This document shows, piece by piece, positions 8,537 to 17,640 of a stretch of 28,617 bases of DNA. The notes under the pieces were generated by a model. It was not told where the DNA came from. It saw only the letters and a program-made list of their open reading frames with translations, and made no database searches. The position numbers and the translations under genes were made by a program. This stretch comes from JBBIMP01 sp037444305 (GTDB lineage Bacteria; Acidobacteriota; UBA6911), in assembly GCA_037444305.1 (NCBI GenBank), contig JBBIMP010000055.1, positions 1-28,617 of the forward strand. Reading direction: 5' to 3'. The stretch's first letter is position 1; every line of letters begins with the position of its first letter.

Positions 8537-8560
8537 GGAGGCGCACGGAGGACATCGACC

Positions 8561-9153
8561 ATGCGAAACCGCATTGTCCTCCCGATCAAAATCGTCGGGC
8601 TGCTGCTGTTGCTGCTACTGCTGTTCAGCTTCTGCCCGCGCCCGGCACGCGCACAAGCCTCGCCTCCCGGGATTTCCCTCGATCCCGCCGGGATGGAAGC
8701 GTTCTTCGATGGCGTGTTCGCGGCCCAGAGGGAAGCTCTGAGGGTTTCCGGCGCCGCCGTCGCGGTGGCCGCAGGCGGCCGGATCTTGTTTGCCGAGGGC
8801 TACGGGTTCGCCGACCTGGAGAAGGGCTGCTGATTGCCTTCATGACCATGCCGGCATTGGTGCTCACCAATCCACAGCAGATCGCATTCGGCGTTCCGGC
8901 CGGCCTGCGGGTCGCGCTGGCTCGGCCCCTGGTGGCTGGGCCGCTCGTTGCGCTGGGGGTAATTACGGCCCTTCTGTCGTGGCTCCGAGGATATTGGAGC
9001 GCCGGATCAGGCCTCCGATACCTGCTTGTTGTCCTGGCCTTTGTGGCCGCGTTCTGGTGGCTGCGCACCTGGAACCTGCTGGGCTGCCACTCCGACCGAA
9101 CCGCGCGAACAGGGGCGCAACAAAGCCCCGGCCGTCCTGGCACTCAAGCTTGA
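8561..9153 (+). pseudogene. S12 beta-lactamase-like serine hydrolase with core deleted
   Basis: The N-terminal piece (8561-8833) has a signal peptide (LLLLLLLFSFCPRPARAQA) and the start of an S12 domain (SGAAVAVAAGGRILFAEGYGFADLEKG), then stops at TGA. In the next frame the sequence continues immediately as the C-terminal membrane part of the same kind of protein: LLIAFMTMPALVLTNPQQIAF, a second hydrophobic helix, and WWLRTWNLLG, the characteristic end of membrane-anchored serine hydrolases. The SxxK nucleophile, YxN and HxG regions are all missing, so several hundred residues were lost with a frame change at about 8826-8832. It lies within a row of intact genes. Non-functional as an enzyme. 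Confidence 0.75.
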
Positions 9154-9187
9154 CATACGCCTGCGCGAGGCTGAACCTATTAACACC

Positions 9188-11290
9188 ATGGCATATGGAC
9201 GATCCCTCTCCATCCTGGTGTGCATCGCGGCCGCATGGCTCGGCGGCTCGCTCTTCGCCCAGCACCAGGGCGACGCGCTGCGCCGCGGCATAATGCTCCT
9301 GGAAGCTTCCCGGCCCGGCGAGGCGGAAAGGATCTTCGAGTCCATCGCCCCGGATCATTCCGGCTATGTAGAAGCGCGCACCCTTCTCGGATACGCATTA
9401 CTGCAGCGCTCCGCGCTGGACGATGCCCGCAGGTCCTTCGCGCAGGCGCTGGCCAAAGACGACGGTCATGCACCGGCGAGGCTGGGCCTGGGGATCACGC
9501 TTCTGCGCAGCGGGCATGCGGCGGAGGCGTCCGGACAGTTCGAGAAAATTCTCTGGCATGCTGCCGTCGGAAGGGAGGCCCGGGCCAACCTGGTCCGCAG
9601 CCTCCTGCTGCTTGGCCGGGAGGAGGAAGCCCTGCAAATGGCCGGGGATCTCGCCGCGCAGTACCCCTCCGTCTCCGGGTACAGAACCCTGCTCGCATCC
9701 ATTTACCAGATGCGCGGGCTGAACGACGAGGCCCTGCAGGAGTTCCAGACTGCCGCCCAACTGGATCCGGCCAAACTCGACCCGGTCTTCAGCCTCATCG
9801 GCCAATACCGCCTGCGCGGCGACTGGCCGGAGGTCATGCGCTGGTCCCGGAGAGCGCTCGAAATCGACCCGAACCATCCGCTGGCCTTCCAGGAACTCAG
9901 CCGCGCCGCGCGCCACGCCGGCGACACCGAACTGGCGGCGGATGCGCAGCGCGAAGCAGACCGCACCTACAGGGCGGAACGCCTTTACGTGCGAGCGGCC
10001 ACGGCCGAGAAGCAGGGCGAGGCCTCGCAGGCGGAGGAGTTGCTCAGAAAATGCCTCGAGGAGAACCCCCGCCTGGCAAAGGCCTGGACCAGCCTCGGAA
10101 ACCTGCTTCTCCGTGAAAACAGGCTGAACGAAGCCCACGAGTGCGCTATCGCTGCGATCGAGGCCGGGCCATCGAGTGCCACTGCGCACCGCCTCCGCGT
10201 GGACGTGCTTCTGGCGATGGGCCGGGCCGAGGAGGCGCGGCGAGCGGCTCAGAGGGGCATTGAGAGAGGAATCCGCGACGCCGACCTGCACCGCGGCGTG
10301 GCCGCGGCCCTTGCCGCCGCCGGGAACTACCCCGCAGCCGCACGCGCCGCGCTTCAGGCGCTCGAAGAACTCCCCGGCAATCCCGACCTCCTCGCTTACC
10401 TCGCTCACCTGCAAAACCTATCGGGCGAGCCGGACAAGGCAGAGGCATCCTACGCCGGTGCGCTGCAACTCGAGCCGGCGCACTCCGACGCCCTGCTTGG
10501 GCAGGCCCTCCGGCTGCTCCACAAGGGAGATGCTGCCTCCGCCGCAGGCCTGTTCCGGCGTGCCATCGAAACCGATGCGCGTCTCGAACCGGCCTGGATC
10601 GGCCTCGTCGACGCCTTGAGCCGCGCCGGCGACCGCGCCGGAGCCGAAAGCGCCGGCCAGGAGTGTCTCGATGTCAACCCGCGGAATGCCTCCTGCCTCG
10701 AGCGCCTTGCCACGTTACACCTGGATGCAGACCAGTTTGCGAAAGCGGCGGCCGAATACAGCGAACTGCTCCGCTACGGCCATTCCTCCAGGAGCATCCT
10801 CGCGGGACTCGGCTTCGCCCGGCTGAAGCTCGGCGACTACGGGCAGTCCGCTCACTTTTTTCAGCGGTCCCTGAAGGAATACGGCGGCGACACCTGGACG
10901 TACTCCAATCTGGGCTTTATCGCCCGGACGCTCGGCCGGCACGAAGAGGCCCTGGAGCACTACCGGAAAGCGCGGCAACTCTCGCCCGAAAGCCCCGACA
11001 CGGCCTATGACCTGGCCTACACGCTCTACCTGGCCGGAGATCATCGGGCAGCCGCAAGCGCATTCGATCAGGCCCTGAAACTAAAACCGCATTGGGGTCT
11101 CGCCCACCTGCACATGGCGCTGGTCCGTTGGAACCTCCGGGAGTACGGGCAGGCCCTGGCCCACGCCCGCGCAGCGCAGGATCTGGGGATCGAAGCCGCC
11201 GCGCCGGTCGTGCGGACGCTCTCGTCCTACCTGTCGCTTGATCCGCCGCGGATGATTGAAATCCGCAGGCCCAAATCCCCGGAGAAGTGA
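9188..11290 (+). CDS. exported tetratricopeptide-repeat protein
   Basis: A 700-residue protein made almost entirely of TPR-type helical hairpins. I chose ATG 9188 because it begins a clean signal peptide (SLSILVCIAAAWLGGSLFAQ); the upstream open frame covers the tail of the broken hydrolase and is not protein-like. Repeats run from about residue 30 to 680 at 34-residue spacing. Examples are ALDDARRSFAQALAKDDGHAPARLG, PDKAEASYAGALQLEPAHSDAL and HEEALEHYRKARQLSPESPDTAYDLAY. TPR superhelices are protein-docking scaffolds; this one acts outside the cytoplasm. Partners are unknown. The Smr gene follows nine bases later. Confidence 0.88.
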   Translation: MAYGRSLSILVCIAAAWLGGSLFAQHQGDALRRGIMLLEASRPGEAERIFESIAPDHSGYVEARTLLGYALLQRSALDDARRSFAQALAKDDGHAPARLGLGITLLRSGHAAEASGQFEKILWHAAVGREARANLVRSLLLLGREEEALQMAGDLAAQYPSVSGYRTLLASIYQMRGLNDEALQEFQTAAQLDPAKLDPVFSLIGQYRLRGDWPEVMRWSRRALEIDPNHPLAFQELSRAARHAGDTELAADAQREADRTYRAERLYVRAATAEKQGEASQAEELLRKCLEENPRLAKAWTSLGNLLLRENRLNEAHECAIAAIEAGPSSATAHRLRVDVLLAMGRAEEARRAAQRGIERGIRDADLHRGVAAALAAAGNYPAAARAALQALEELPGNPDLLAYLAHLQNLSGEPDKAEASYAGALQLEPAHSDALLGQALRLLHKGDAASAAGLFRRAIETDARLEPAWIGLVDALSRAGDRAGAESAGQECLDVNPRNASCLERLATLHLDADQFAKAAAEYSELLRYGHSSRSILAGLGFARLKLGDYGQSAHFFQRSLKEYGGDTWTYSNLGFIARTLGRHEEALEHYRKARQLSPESPDTAYDLAYTLYLAGDHRAAASAFDQALKLKPHWGLAHLHMALVRWNLREYGQALAHARAAQDLGIEAAAPVVRTLSSYLSLDPPRMIEIRRPKSPEK

Positions 11291-11299
11291 GCAACGGCC

Positions 11300-11599
11300 G
11301 TGACTGACGAAATGCCCGGCGATCCCGTCGAACTGCCCATCGAAGACTCGATCGACCTGCATGCCTTCCAGCCGCGCGAAATCGCGGACCTCGTGAAGGA
11401 GTACCTTCACCAGGCCGCGCTGCGCGGGTTTCGCGAGGTGCGGATCATCCATGGACGGGGGATAGGAGTACAGCGGGAGATCGTGCATTCGATTCTCGGC
11501 CGGCACACGGGCGTCCTCAGATACGGCGACTCGCCCGATCGCGGCTCGACGATTGCAGTTCTGAAACCGGCGGATCCCGGCAAGCCCGGGGAGGCGTGA
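11300..11599 (+). CDS. stand-alone Smr-domain protein
   Basis: A 99-residue protein that is essentially one Smr domain. It has the IDLHAFQP motif near residue 17 (the LDLHG motif), a central helix pair (EIADLVKEYLHQAALRG), then VRIIHGRGIGVQREIV near 47-62 (the HGKG motif) and a final GSTIAVLK strand. Smr domains occur at the C-terminus of MutS2 or alone and can nick nucleic acid or act on stalled ribosome complexes. The start is GTG 11300, nine bases after the TPR stop; ATG 11312 is possible. It converges on the acyl-ACP synthetase gene. Confidence 0.88.
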   Translation: MTDEMPGDPVELPIEDSIDLHAFQPREIADLVKEYLHQAALRGFREVRIIHGRGIGVQREIVHSILGRHTGVLRYGDSPDRGSTIAVLKPADPGKPGEA

Positions 11600-11680
11600 G
11601 CGACGCAGTCAGAATCCGGCACTGCGCCGCGCAGGCGCTGATGATTCCGGAGAACCGTTGGCCGGCCGGTCGAAAAGGGA

Positions 11681-14395
11681 TTACAGCAGGGCGCGCACAG
11701 CGTCGCGCAACAGGTCGGTGTCCCGCTGATAAAGGTCCACATCTTCTTCAGAGGGCGACGGAAAGACCGGCGGTCCGAAAACCACCTTCACCTTGTGCAG
11801 CCGAATCCTCCTGCTGTTCCTGGCCCAGACCTGATAGGCCCCGTGGATGCCGACCGGCACCATCGGCACATTCACTTCCCGTGCCAGAATCGCAGCTCCC
11901 TTGCGGAATTCCATCAGGTTGCCGTCGAACGACCGCCCGCCCTCCGGAAAAATGCACAGGATGCGCCCGTCGCGCAGTCCCCAGGCGCCGACCTTCATGG
12001 CACGGAGGAGGTGGACATCCGGATCGACCGGAATGACATTGGCCATCCGGGCAAACAGCTTCATGTACCACGTCTGGAAAAACTCGCTGTAGCCGACAAA
12101 AAAGAGCCTGCGGAACACCCTGAATGGGAGGACGCAGATCACTACGAACGGATCGATGAAGCTCAGGTGGTTCGGGCAGATCAGGTACGATCCGGCCTTC
12201 GGCAGGTTATCCTTCCCACGCGCTTCCAGACCCAGCAATACCCTCGCAATGAGCCAGAGAGCCTTCAACCCGAGGAATTTGAACGCGGAGACCGCCGGGC
12301 CCGCAAAGCGGACATGCCAATCTCCCTCCTGCCGGAGGGCTTCCGGCGAGAGGATCATGCTCCAGCTCCGCCGGTCCTGGCCGGAGCCGCCGGTAGGATT
12401 CTTCACTTCCTCCTCCAGGCCGGCAATCAGCTCCCGGACAGTGTGAATCTCGGCCGCAAAATCCTCCGGCAATGTGATGCCGAGCGACTGTTCCAGGCTG
12501 GCGAGAAACTCCACGCGCTCCATCGAGTCGAAGCCCAGATCCAGCTCCAGGTTCATGTCGGGGAGTATCGTCTCCTCGCGTCCGTAGGTCTCACGCAGGC
12601 AGGCCACAACCGCCTGGGCCGCGGCCGAACTCATGAACTCGGCGTCCTCCGCCTTCAGGCCCTTTCCAGCCCCGGAAGCCTCCGACTCACGGAGTTGTCC
12701 GCTCTCGAACAGCTTCTTGAGCTCCAAACGCTTGATCTTGCGGGTAGTGGTTCGCGGCAGATCCTCCTTCTGGATCTGGTAACTCATCAGGCGCTTGTAG
12801 GAGGGCAATCTGCTCGACCACGCCCCGATCTCATCCCGCAGAACCTCGCGCGTGTTGGCAATTTTCCTTTCCTTCAGAACGTCGAAGTCCGGGACGACGA
12901 TGCCGTGCAGCCGTTCCCCCTGCTCGGGGCTGTCGGGATCGGCCACGCCTATCACGGCCACTTCCTTGATGAAGGTCGATTGCCCGTAATGGGCTTCGAT
13001 TTCGTCCGGGTAGATGTTTTTGCCGCTGGGCAGGACAATGACCTCCTTCTTCCTCCCGGTGATCACCAGGTTGCCCCCCGGATCCAGCCGGCCGAGATCA
13101 CCGGTGCAGAACCAGTCATCCCGCATTACTTCGGCCGTGGCGGCCTCGTTTTTGTAATAGCCCGCCATCACGACCGGGCCCCGTACCAGGACCTCCCCGA
13201 CACCCGCCTCGTCCGGCGATTCGATGCGGATCGCCGAACCGGGCAGCGCGGTGCCTACCGAACCGACGACGTTGCCACGGATGCGTGTGATGGTGCAGCC
13301 TCCGGTCGTTTCGGTCAGGCCGTACCCCTGCAGGATGGTGAATCCGAGGTCGTAAAAATCCTGCGCCACCCTCGGGTCGAACGCCGAACCGCCGCTGACG
13401 AACATGCGCAGGTTGCTGCCGAAGGTCCTGTGGATCTTGCCGAAAAAGGCCTTGCCGAGATTGAGTCTGAATCCGTTGATGAGCAGGCGGTTCAATCTCA
13501 TCAGGAAGCGGAAAATCCTGCGCACAATGCCGGGCTTTTTGGCAAGTTCCTCCTCAATGCGGCGGCGGAACAGGTAAAAGAACTGGGGCACAGTGGCCAG
13601 GATCGAAATCTTCCCCTCTTCGAGCGCCTCGAGGATCTCCGAACGCTTCAGCGTGTCGACGAAGGTCACCGTGGCGCCGACATAGATCGGCAGCAGGAAG
13701 TTCACGACCGAGGCGAAGACGTGCTGCAGCGGCAGCAGGCAGAGAAAAGAATCGGTGTCGTTGACCTGGATGGCTTCGAGTGAAGATGTAATGCTGGCGA
13801 CGATGTTGGCCTGCGTCAGCATCACCCCCTTGGGCTTGCCGGTGGTTCCGGATGTGTAGATGATCACCACGACGTCCGACAGGCGGCTCCCCGGCATTTC
13901 CGGCGGTGCCTCGAGCGAGTGCGCTTGCTCGATAAAAGCGGAAAACTCCCCCAGGATTCCGGAATCTTCGGTCTCGTCGAAACATACGAGGTTCCTTTCC
14001 AGCGCCGTGCCGGCCAGCGCCGGGCGGAGCTTTTCCATCAGGGAACCGCTCACGAAGACAAATTCCGATTCAGAATCGTCCAGCAGCCGGCGCCACTCCT
14101 CCGGTGAGATCTGGGCGTCGAGCGGGACCACCGTGCCGCCCGCGAGGTAGATCCCCAGATACGTGATGACCCACTCGGGCCGGTTTTCCGAGAGAATCGC
14201 CACGCGCATACCCCGTTCGAGCCCGCGTGCAAGAAGACCGAAAGCGATCCCCCTGGCCTGCCGGCTGACCTCGCTGTAGGTCACCTGCCGGTAGCCGCCC
14301 GGCGCCTTCAGGCGGAAGGCGGCCCGTTCGGGAAAACGGCGAACGTTGTCTTCGAAGCGCTGGTTGTAGGTGACGGCCGGGGGATTGTTATTCAT
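11681..14395 (-). CDS. acyl-ACP/CoA synthetase-ACP-1-acylglycerol-phosphate acyltransferase fusion
   Basis: A 904-residue three-part protein starting at ATG 14395 (MNNNPPAVTYNQRF). Residues 1-565 are an adenylate-forming ligase: YTSGTTGKPKG at 180-190, GYGLTETTG at 357-365, WFCTGDLG and ITGRKKEVIVLPSGKNIYPDEIE near 446-467. Residues about 585-665 are an acyl carrier domain with the attachment Ser624 in LGFDSMERVEF. Residues 690-904 are a PlsC acyltransferase with NHLSFID (His743, Asp748) and FPEGGRSFDG near 816. Together it could activate a fatty acid, hold it on its own carrier domain and transfer it to a lysophospholipid. E. coli Aas has related activities in the opposite order and no carrier domain. 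Confidence 0.88.
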   Translation of the reverse strand: MNNNPPAVTYNQRFEDNVRRFPERAAFRLKAPGGYRQVTYSEVSRQARGIAFGLLARGLERGMRVAILSENRPEWVITYLGIYLAGGTVVPLDAQISPEEWRRLLDDSESEFVFVSGSLMEKLRPALAGTALERNLVCFDETEDSGILGEFSAFIEQAHSLEAPPEMPGSRLSDVVVIIYTSGTTGKPKGVMLTQANIVASITSSLEAIQVNDTDSFLCLLPLQHVFASVVNFLLPIYVGATVTFVDTLKRSEILEALEEGKISILATVPQFFYLFRRRIEEELAKKPGIVRRIFRFLMRLNRLLINGFRLNLGKAFFGKIHRTFGSNLRMFVSGGSAFDPRVAQDFYDLGFTILQGYGLTETTGGCTITRIRGNVVGSVGTALPGSAIRIESPDEAGVGEVLVRGPVVMAGYYKNEAATAEVMRDDWFCTGDLGRLDPGGNLVITGRKKEVIVLPSGKNIYPDEIEAHYGQSTFIKEVAVIGVADPDSPEQGERLHGIVVPDFDVLKERKIANTREVLRDEIGAWSSRLPSYKRLMSYQIQKEDLPRTTTRKIKRLELKKLFESGQLRESEASGAGKGLKAEDAEFMSSAAAQAVVACLRETYGREETILPDMNLELDLGFDSMERVEFLASLEQSLGITLPEDFAAEIHTVRELIAGLEEEVKNPTGGSGQDRRSWSMILSPEALRQEGDWHVRFAGPAVSAFKFLGLKALWLIARVLLGLEARGKDNLPKAGSYLICPNHLSFIDPFVVICVLPFRVFRRLFFVGYSEFFQTWYMKLFARMANVIPVDPDVHLLRAMKVGAWGLRDGRILCIFPEGGRSFDGNLMEFRKGAAILAREVNVPMVPVGIHGAYQVWARNSRRIRLHKVKVVFGPPVFPSPSEEDVDLYQRDTDLLRDAVRALL

Positions 14396-14553
14396 GGGCA
14401 AAGAATACGCTAAGCAGCCGCAGCCACACAAGAAAAGCCGGTCCCAGGGCCTCCCCATGTCCGTCCGTCGCCCCGTGCGAAAAAAGCCCGCTCTTCTTTT
14501 CGACTTGCGAATCCTGTATAGGTGGGGCTCAGAACCACAAATCGGAGGACCTC

Positions 14554-15639
14554 ATGAGGAAACTGCTGCTTTTCGCGGCCCTTCTCGCACTTCCGGCCTC
14601 TCCTTCTTCGGCGCAATACCCGGAACCACAGCAGGGAGACTTCACGATCCGCGATTTCCCTTTCGCAACCGGCGAGGTGCTGCCGGAACTCAAGCTTCGC
14701 TACTACACACTCGGCAAATCCGAAAAAGACGCGACCGGGCGCGTGCGAAACGCGGTCCTGGTCCTGCACGGCACCGGCGGCTCCGGCCGCGGATTCCTGA
14801 CCGAGCAGTTCGCCGGGGCGCTTTTCGGTCCCGGAATGCCTCTGGACGCTGCCCGCTACTACATCATCCTCCCGGACGGCATCGGCCACGGGCAGTCCAG
14901 CAAGCCGAGCGACGGCCTGCGCGCCCGCTTTCCGCGCTACAACTACGACGACATGGTGAAGGCGCAGCACCGGTTGCTGACCGAGGGCCTGGGTGTGAAC
15001 CACCTCCGCCTGGTGATGGGCACCTCCATGGGGGGGATGCACACGTGGGTCTGGGGCATCACCTACCCGGACTTCATGGACGCGCTCATGCCGCTGGCGT
15101 CGCTCCCCGTGCAGCTCGCGGGCAGGAACCGGATGACCCGGCGCATGGTGATCGACTCCATCCGGGGCGATCCGGGGTACAACGGCGGCGATTACACCGA
15201 GCAGCCGCACGGACTCCGCTCCGCCATCTACACCCTGCTCATGATGACCAGCAGCCCGCTGCAGTGGCAGAGGCAATACCCGACCCGGGACGCGGCCGAC
15301 AAATTCTTCGACGACCAGGTGCGGTCGCGCCTTGCGCGCACCGATGCCAACGACATGCTCTACCAGTTCGATTCCTCCCGCGACTACGATCCGGCGCCGC
15401 ACCTGGAAAAGATCCGGGCGCCCCTCCTCGCGATCAACTCCGCCGACGACCAGGTGAACCCGCCCGAACTCGGCATCCTGGAGCGGGAAATCAAGCGGGT
15501 GACCCGCGGCCGGCACGTCCTGCTGCCGATCACCGACCAGACGCGCGGGCACGGCACGCACTCCCTGCCGGCGCTTTGGAAGCACCACCTGTTGGAGCTG
15601 CTGGCGGCATCGGAGCGAACGGGAAGTGAGCGGCGATGA
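14554..15639 (+). CDS. exported alpha/beta hydrolase, MetX (acyltransferase) fold
   Basis: A 361-residue protein with a signal peptide (KLLLFAALLALPASPSSAQ) and a strong GGAGG seven bases before the ATG. The fold matches the homoserine acetyltransferase-like hydrolases: LVLHGTGGSGRGF near 69-81 (oxyanion region), LPDGIGHGQSSKP near 106-118, nucleophile Ser158 in MGTSMGGMHTW, acid Asp298 or Asp299 in INSADDQVNPP, and His336 in GHGTHSLPALW. The export signal and lack of methionine genes argue against methionine synthesis; an exported esterase or acyltransferase is more likely. The stop overlaps the next start in ATGA, so it is coupled to the aminotransferase remnant. Confidence 0.85.
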   Translation: MRKLLLFAALLALPASPSSAQYPEPQQGDFTIRDFPFATGEVLPELKLRYYTLGKSEKDATGRVRNAVLVLHGTGGSGRGFLTEQFAGALFGPGMPLDAARYYIILPDGIGHGQSSKPSDGLRARFPRYNYDDMVKAQHRLLTEGLGVNHLRLVMGTSMGGMHTWVWGITYPDFMDALMPLASLPVQLAGRNRMTRRMVIDSIRGDPGYNGGDYTEQPHGLRSAIYTLLMMTSSPLQWQRQYPTRDAADKFFDDQVRSRLARTDANDMLYQFDSSRDYDPAPHLEKIRAPLLAINSADDQVNPPELGILEREIKRVTRGRHVLLPITDQTRGHGTHSLPALWKHHLLELLAASERTGSERR

Positions 15640-16286
15640 ATCCTCAGCGGCGGGAGTTCCTTTCGAGGGCATTTGCCACGCTCGCCGGGAGCGCGCTCCT
15701 GGCAGACACTGCGCGGGCTTCTCTCCTGTCCCGGGCGGAAGAGATCCCGGCGCCTCCCGGCGAGCCGGCACAAGACGAGGCCTACTGGGAGGCTATCAAA
15801 ACCCACTTCCCTTTCGCGGACGGCCTCCATTACTTCAATAATGCTTCGCTCGGTCCTTCGCCGAAGCTGGTCGCAGAGGCAACCAACGAGTTCCGCCGGA
15901 CGCTGGATATGCACCCTTCGAAGTACATGTGGGGCGGCTGGAGCCGTAAAAAGGAGGAGGTGAGGCGGAGGTCGGCCGGCCTTCTCGGCGTGTCGCCCGA
16001 GGAGATCGCCCTCGTCCACAACACGACCGAGGGGATGAACGTCGTGGCGTCGAGCCTCGACCTGAAACCCGGCGACGAGGTCATCCTCTGCGACCACGAG
16101 CACGCCAGCGGTACCATAATTCTCACCGAGCGCTACGGGATCGATGTGCGCCCCATGACAAGCCACGGCTTGAACGGCCTCCGCATCTCGCTGTCGATCT
16201 TCAACAGCAAACGGGACATCGACTACCTCGTGCACGCGCTCACGGAAATCGTCAAGCCGCCGCCAGCGCGCGCTCCAGGTCTTTGA
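15636..16286 (+). pseudogene. Tat-exported class V aminotransferase with internal in-frame deletion
   Basis: The frame encodes 216 residues where about 430 are expected. The N-terminus has a Tat leader (QRREFLSRAF) and the aminotransferase start: FNNASLGPSPKLVAEA, HNTTEGMNVVASSL (near 128-140) and DEVILCDHEHASGT (147-160). Directly after residue 160-164 comes the typical C-terminal end of the family, ERYGIDVRPM...GLNGLRISLSIFNSKRDIDYLVHALTEI. The middle, with the PLP-binding lysine and the Asp that pairs with the cofactor, is gone, without a frame change. The tail overlaps the convergent PLP enzyme gene by 35 bases. It cannot be an active aminotransferase. Confidence 0.78.
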
Positions 16287-17457
16287 TCACATCCGCGGGA
16301 TCCTCGATCCCCGCCGAGATGCGCACCAGGCCGTCGCCGATCCCCAGAGCTTTCCGCTCCTCCGGCGTCAGGGACCGGTGGCTGGACATGGCCGGGTACA
16401 AAACCAGCGTGTAGATGTCCCCCAGCGTGGTCGCCGGCTGCACGAGCCGCAACGCATCCATGAAGGCAAAGACCTCTTTGCGCCCCGCCCCCGCGATCTC
16501 GAAGGAGAGGACGCCGCCGGCGCCCCTGCCGCCGCTCAACTCGCGCATCAGCGCGTGCTGCGGGTGATCCGGCAGAAAGGGATAGTGAACGGCGGTGATT
16601 TTCGGGTGGTCCTGCAGCCGGCGGGCGATCTCGAGCGCGTTGTCGCACTGCCGGCGCATTCTCAGGGGGAGGGTCTTCAGGCCGCGCATCGACAGCCACG
16701 CCTCGAACGGCCCGATGCTGCTGCCCACCAGCTTCGTGAGATCGAGCAGCGTCCGCCGCAGCTCCCGCGTCGTCGCCACGACGCCGCCCATGGCATCGCC
16801 ATGACCCGACAGATACTTGGTCGTGCTGTGGATGACCATGTCGGCGCCCAGCCGGGCCGGGTTGCAGAGGTAAGGGGAACAGAACGTGTTGTCGACCAGC
16901 AGAAATGCTCCCGCATCCCCGGCGATTTTCGACAGCGCTCCAAGGTCGGCCACCTTGAGCAGGGGATTGGATACGGTCTCGGCGTAGAGAACGGCCGGCC
17001 GGACGTCCTCCACCGTCCGGCGCACCGCCTTCAGGTCGAGTACATCCGTGAAGCAGGTGCGGGCGCCCAGCCCGGTGAAAACGGTCTGGAGCAGCTTGTA
17101 GGTTGCGCCGTAGACGTCGGCCGCGGCGACCACGGCCGTTCCGGCCCGCAGGCCCGCACCGAGCAACGCCATGTGCACGGCCGCCATCCCCGAGGAAAAA
17201 GCGAAGGCGTCTTCGGTCCCTTCCAGGTCGGCGATGGCCGCCTCAAAAGCCGCGACCGTGGGGTTGCCGTACCGCGTGGAGTAGACGAAGCCCTCCTGCT
17301 CGCCGCCCAGGACCCTGTCCAGATCCGCCGAGTCCGGGAAGGTGTAACCCACCGAAGGGTGGATGGGTGTAACAACCGGATGGACTCCCGCCGCGCTCCG
17401 TCTCTCCCCCGCGTGCACCGCCCGTGTTTCGAAAGAATTCCCGTCCGGCGTTTTCAT
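16252..17457 (-). CDS. trans-sulfuration family PLP enzyme (cystathionine gamma-synthase/lyase type)
   Basis: A 401-residue Cys/Met metabolism PLP-dependent enzyme. ATG 17457 follows a G-rich ribosome site; the longer frame upstream adds 20 unsupported residues. Conserved features are YSTRYGNPTVAAFE near 59-72, SSGMAAVHMALL near 88-99, YAETVSNPLLKV near 158-169, Asp189 in LLVDNTF, and the PLP Schiff-base Lys214 in HSTTKYLSGHGDAMGG. The end SHRSLTPEERKALGIGDGLVRISAGIED is complete and typical. Family members include cystathionine gamma-synthase, cystathionine lyases and methionine gamma-lyase; these motifs do not separate them. It stands alone, not in an operon. Confidence 0.9.
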   Translation of the reverse strand: MKTPDGNSFETRAVHAGERRSAAGVHPVVTPIHPSVGYTFPDSADLDRVLGGEQEGFVYSTRYGNPTVAAFEAAIADLEGTEDAFAFSSGMAAVHMALLGAGLRAGTAVVAAADVYGATYKLLQTVFTGLGARTCFTDVLDLKAVRRTVEDVRPAVLYAETVSNPLLKVADLGALSKIAGDAGAFLLVDNTFCSPYLCNPARLGADMVIHSTTKYLSGHGDAMGGVVATTRELRRTLLDLTKLVGSSIGPFEAWLSMRGLKTLPLRMRRQCDNALEIARRLQDHPKITAVHYPFLPDHPQHALMRELSGGRGAGGVLSFEIAGAGRKEVFAFMDALRLVQPATTLGDIYTLVLYPAMSSHRSLTPEERKALGIGDGLVRISAGIEDPADVIKDLERALAAA

Positions 17458-17640
17458 CGTCTCATCCCCCGGTTGTTGATGACGGCCTACTCTGTCACGA
17501 AATCCCGGGACAGGCAACGCCTCTGCCGGGAGACAGGTCTCTCGAATGCCGCGAGCCTGAGCGTGCGATTAAGTGCCGGCGCGATCGAGGCTCCGCCGAC
17601 GGCCCTTCAGCAAATTCCGCGCGCTACTTGCGGACCTTTT

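Noticed and set aside
11795..13783. Rightward open frame of 662 codons
   Set aside because: Antisense to the ligase-ACP-PlsC gene, whose motifs are unambiguous.
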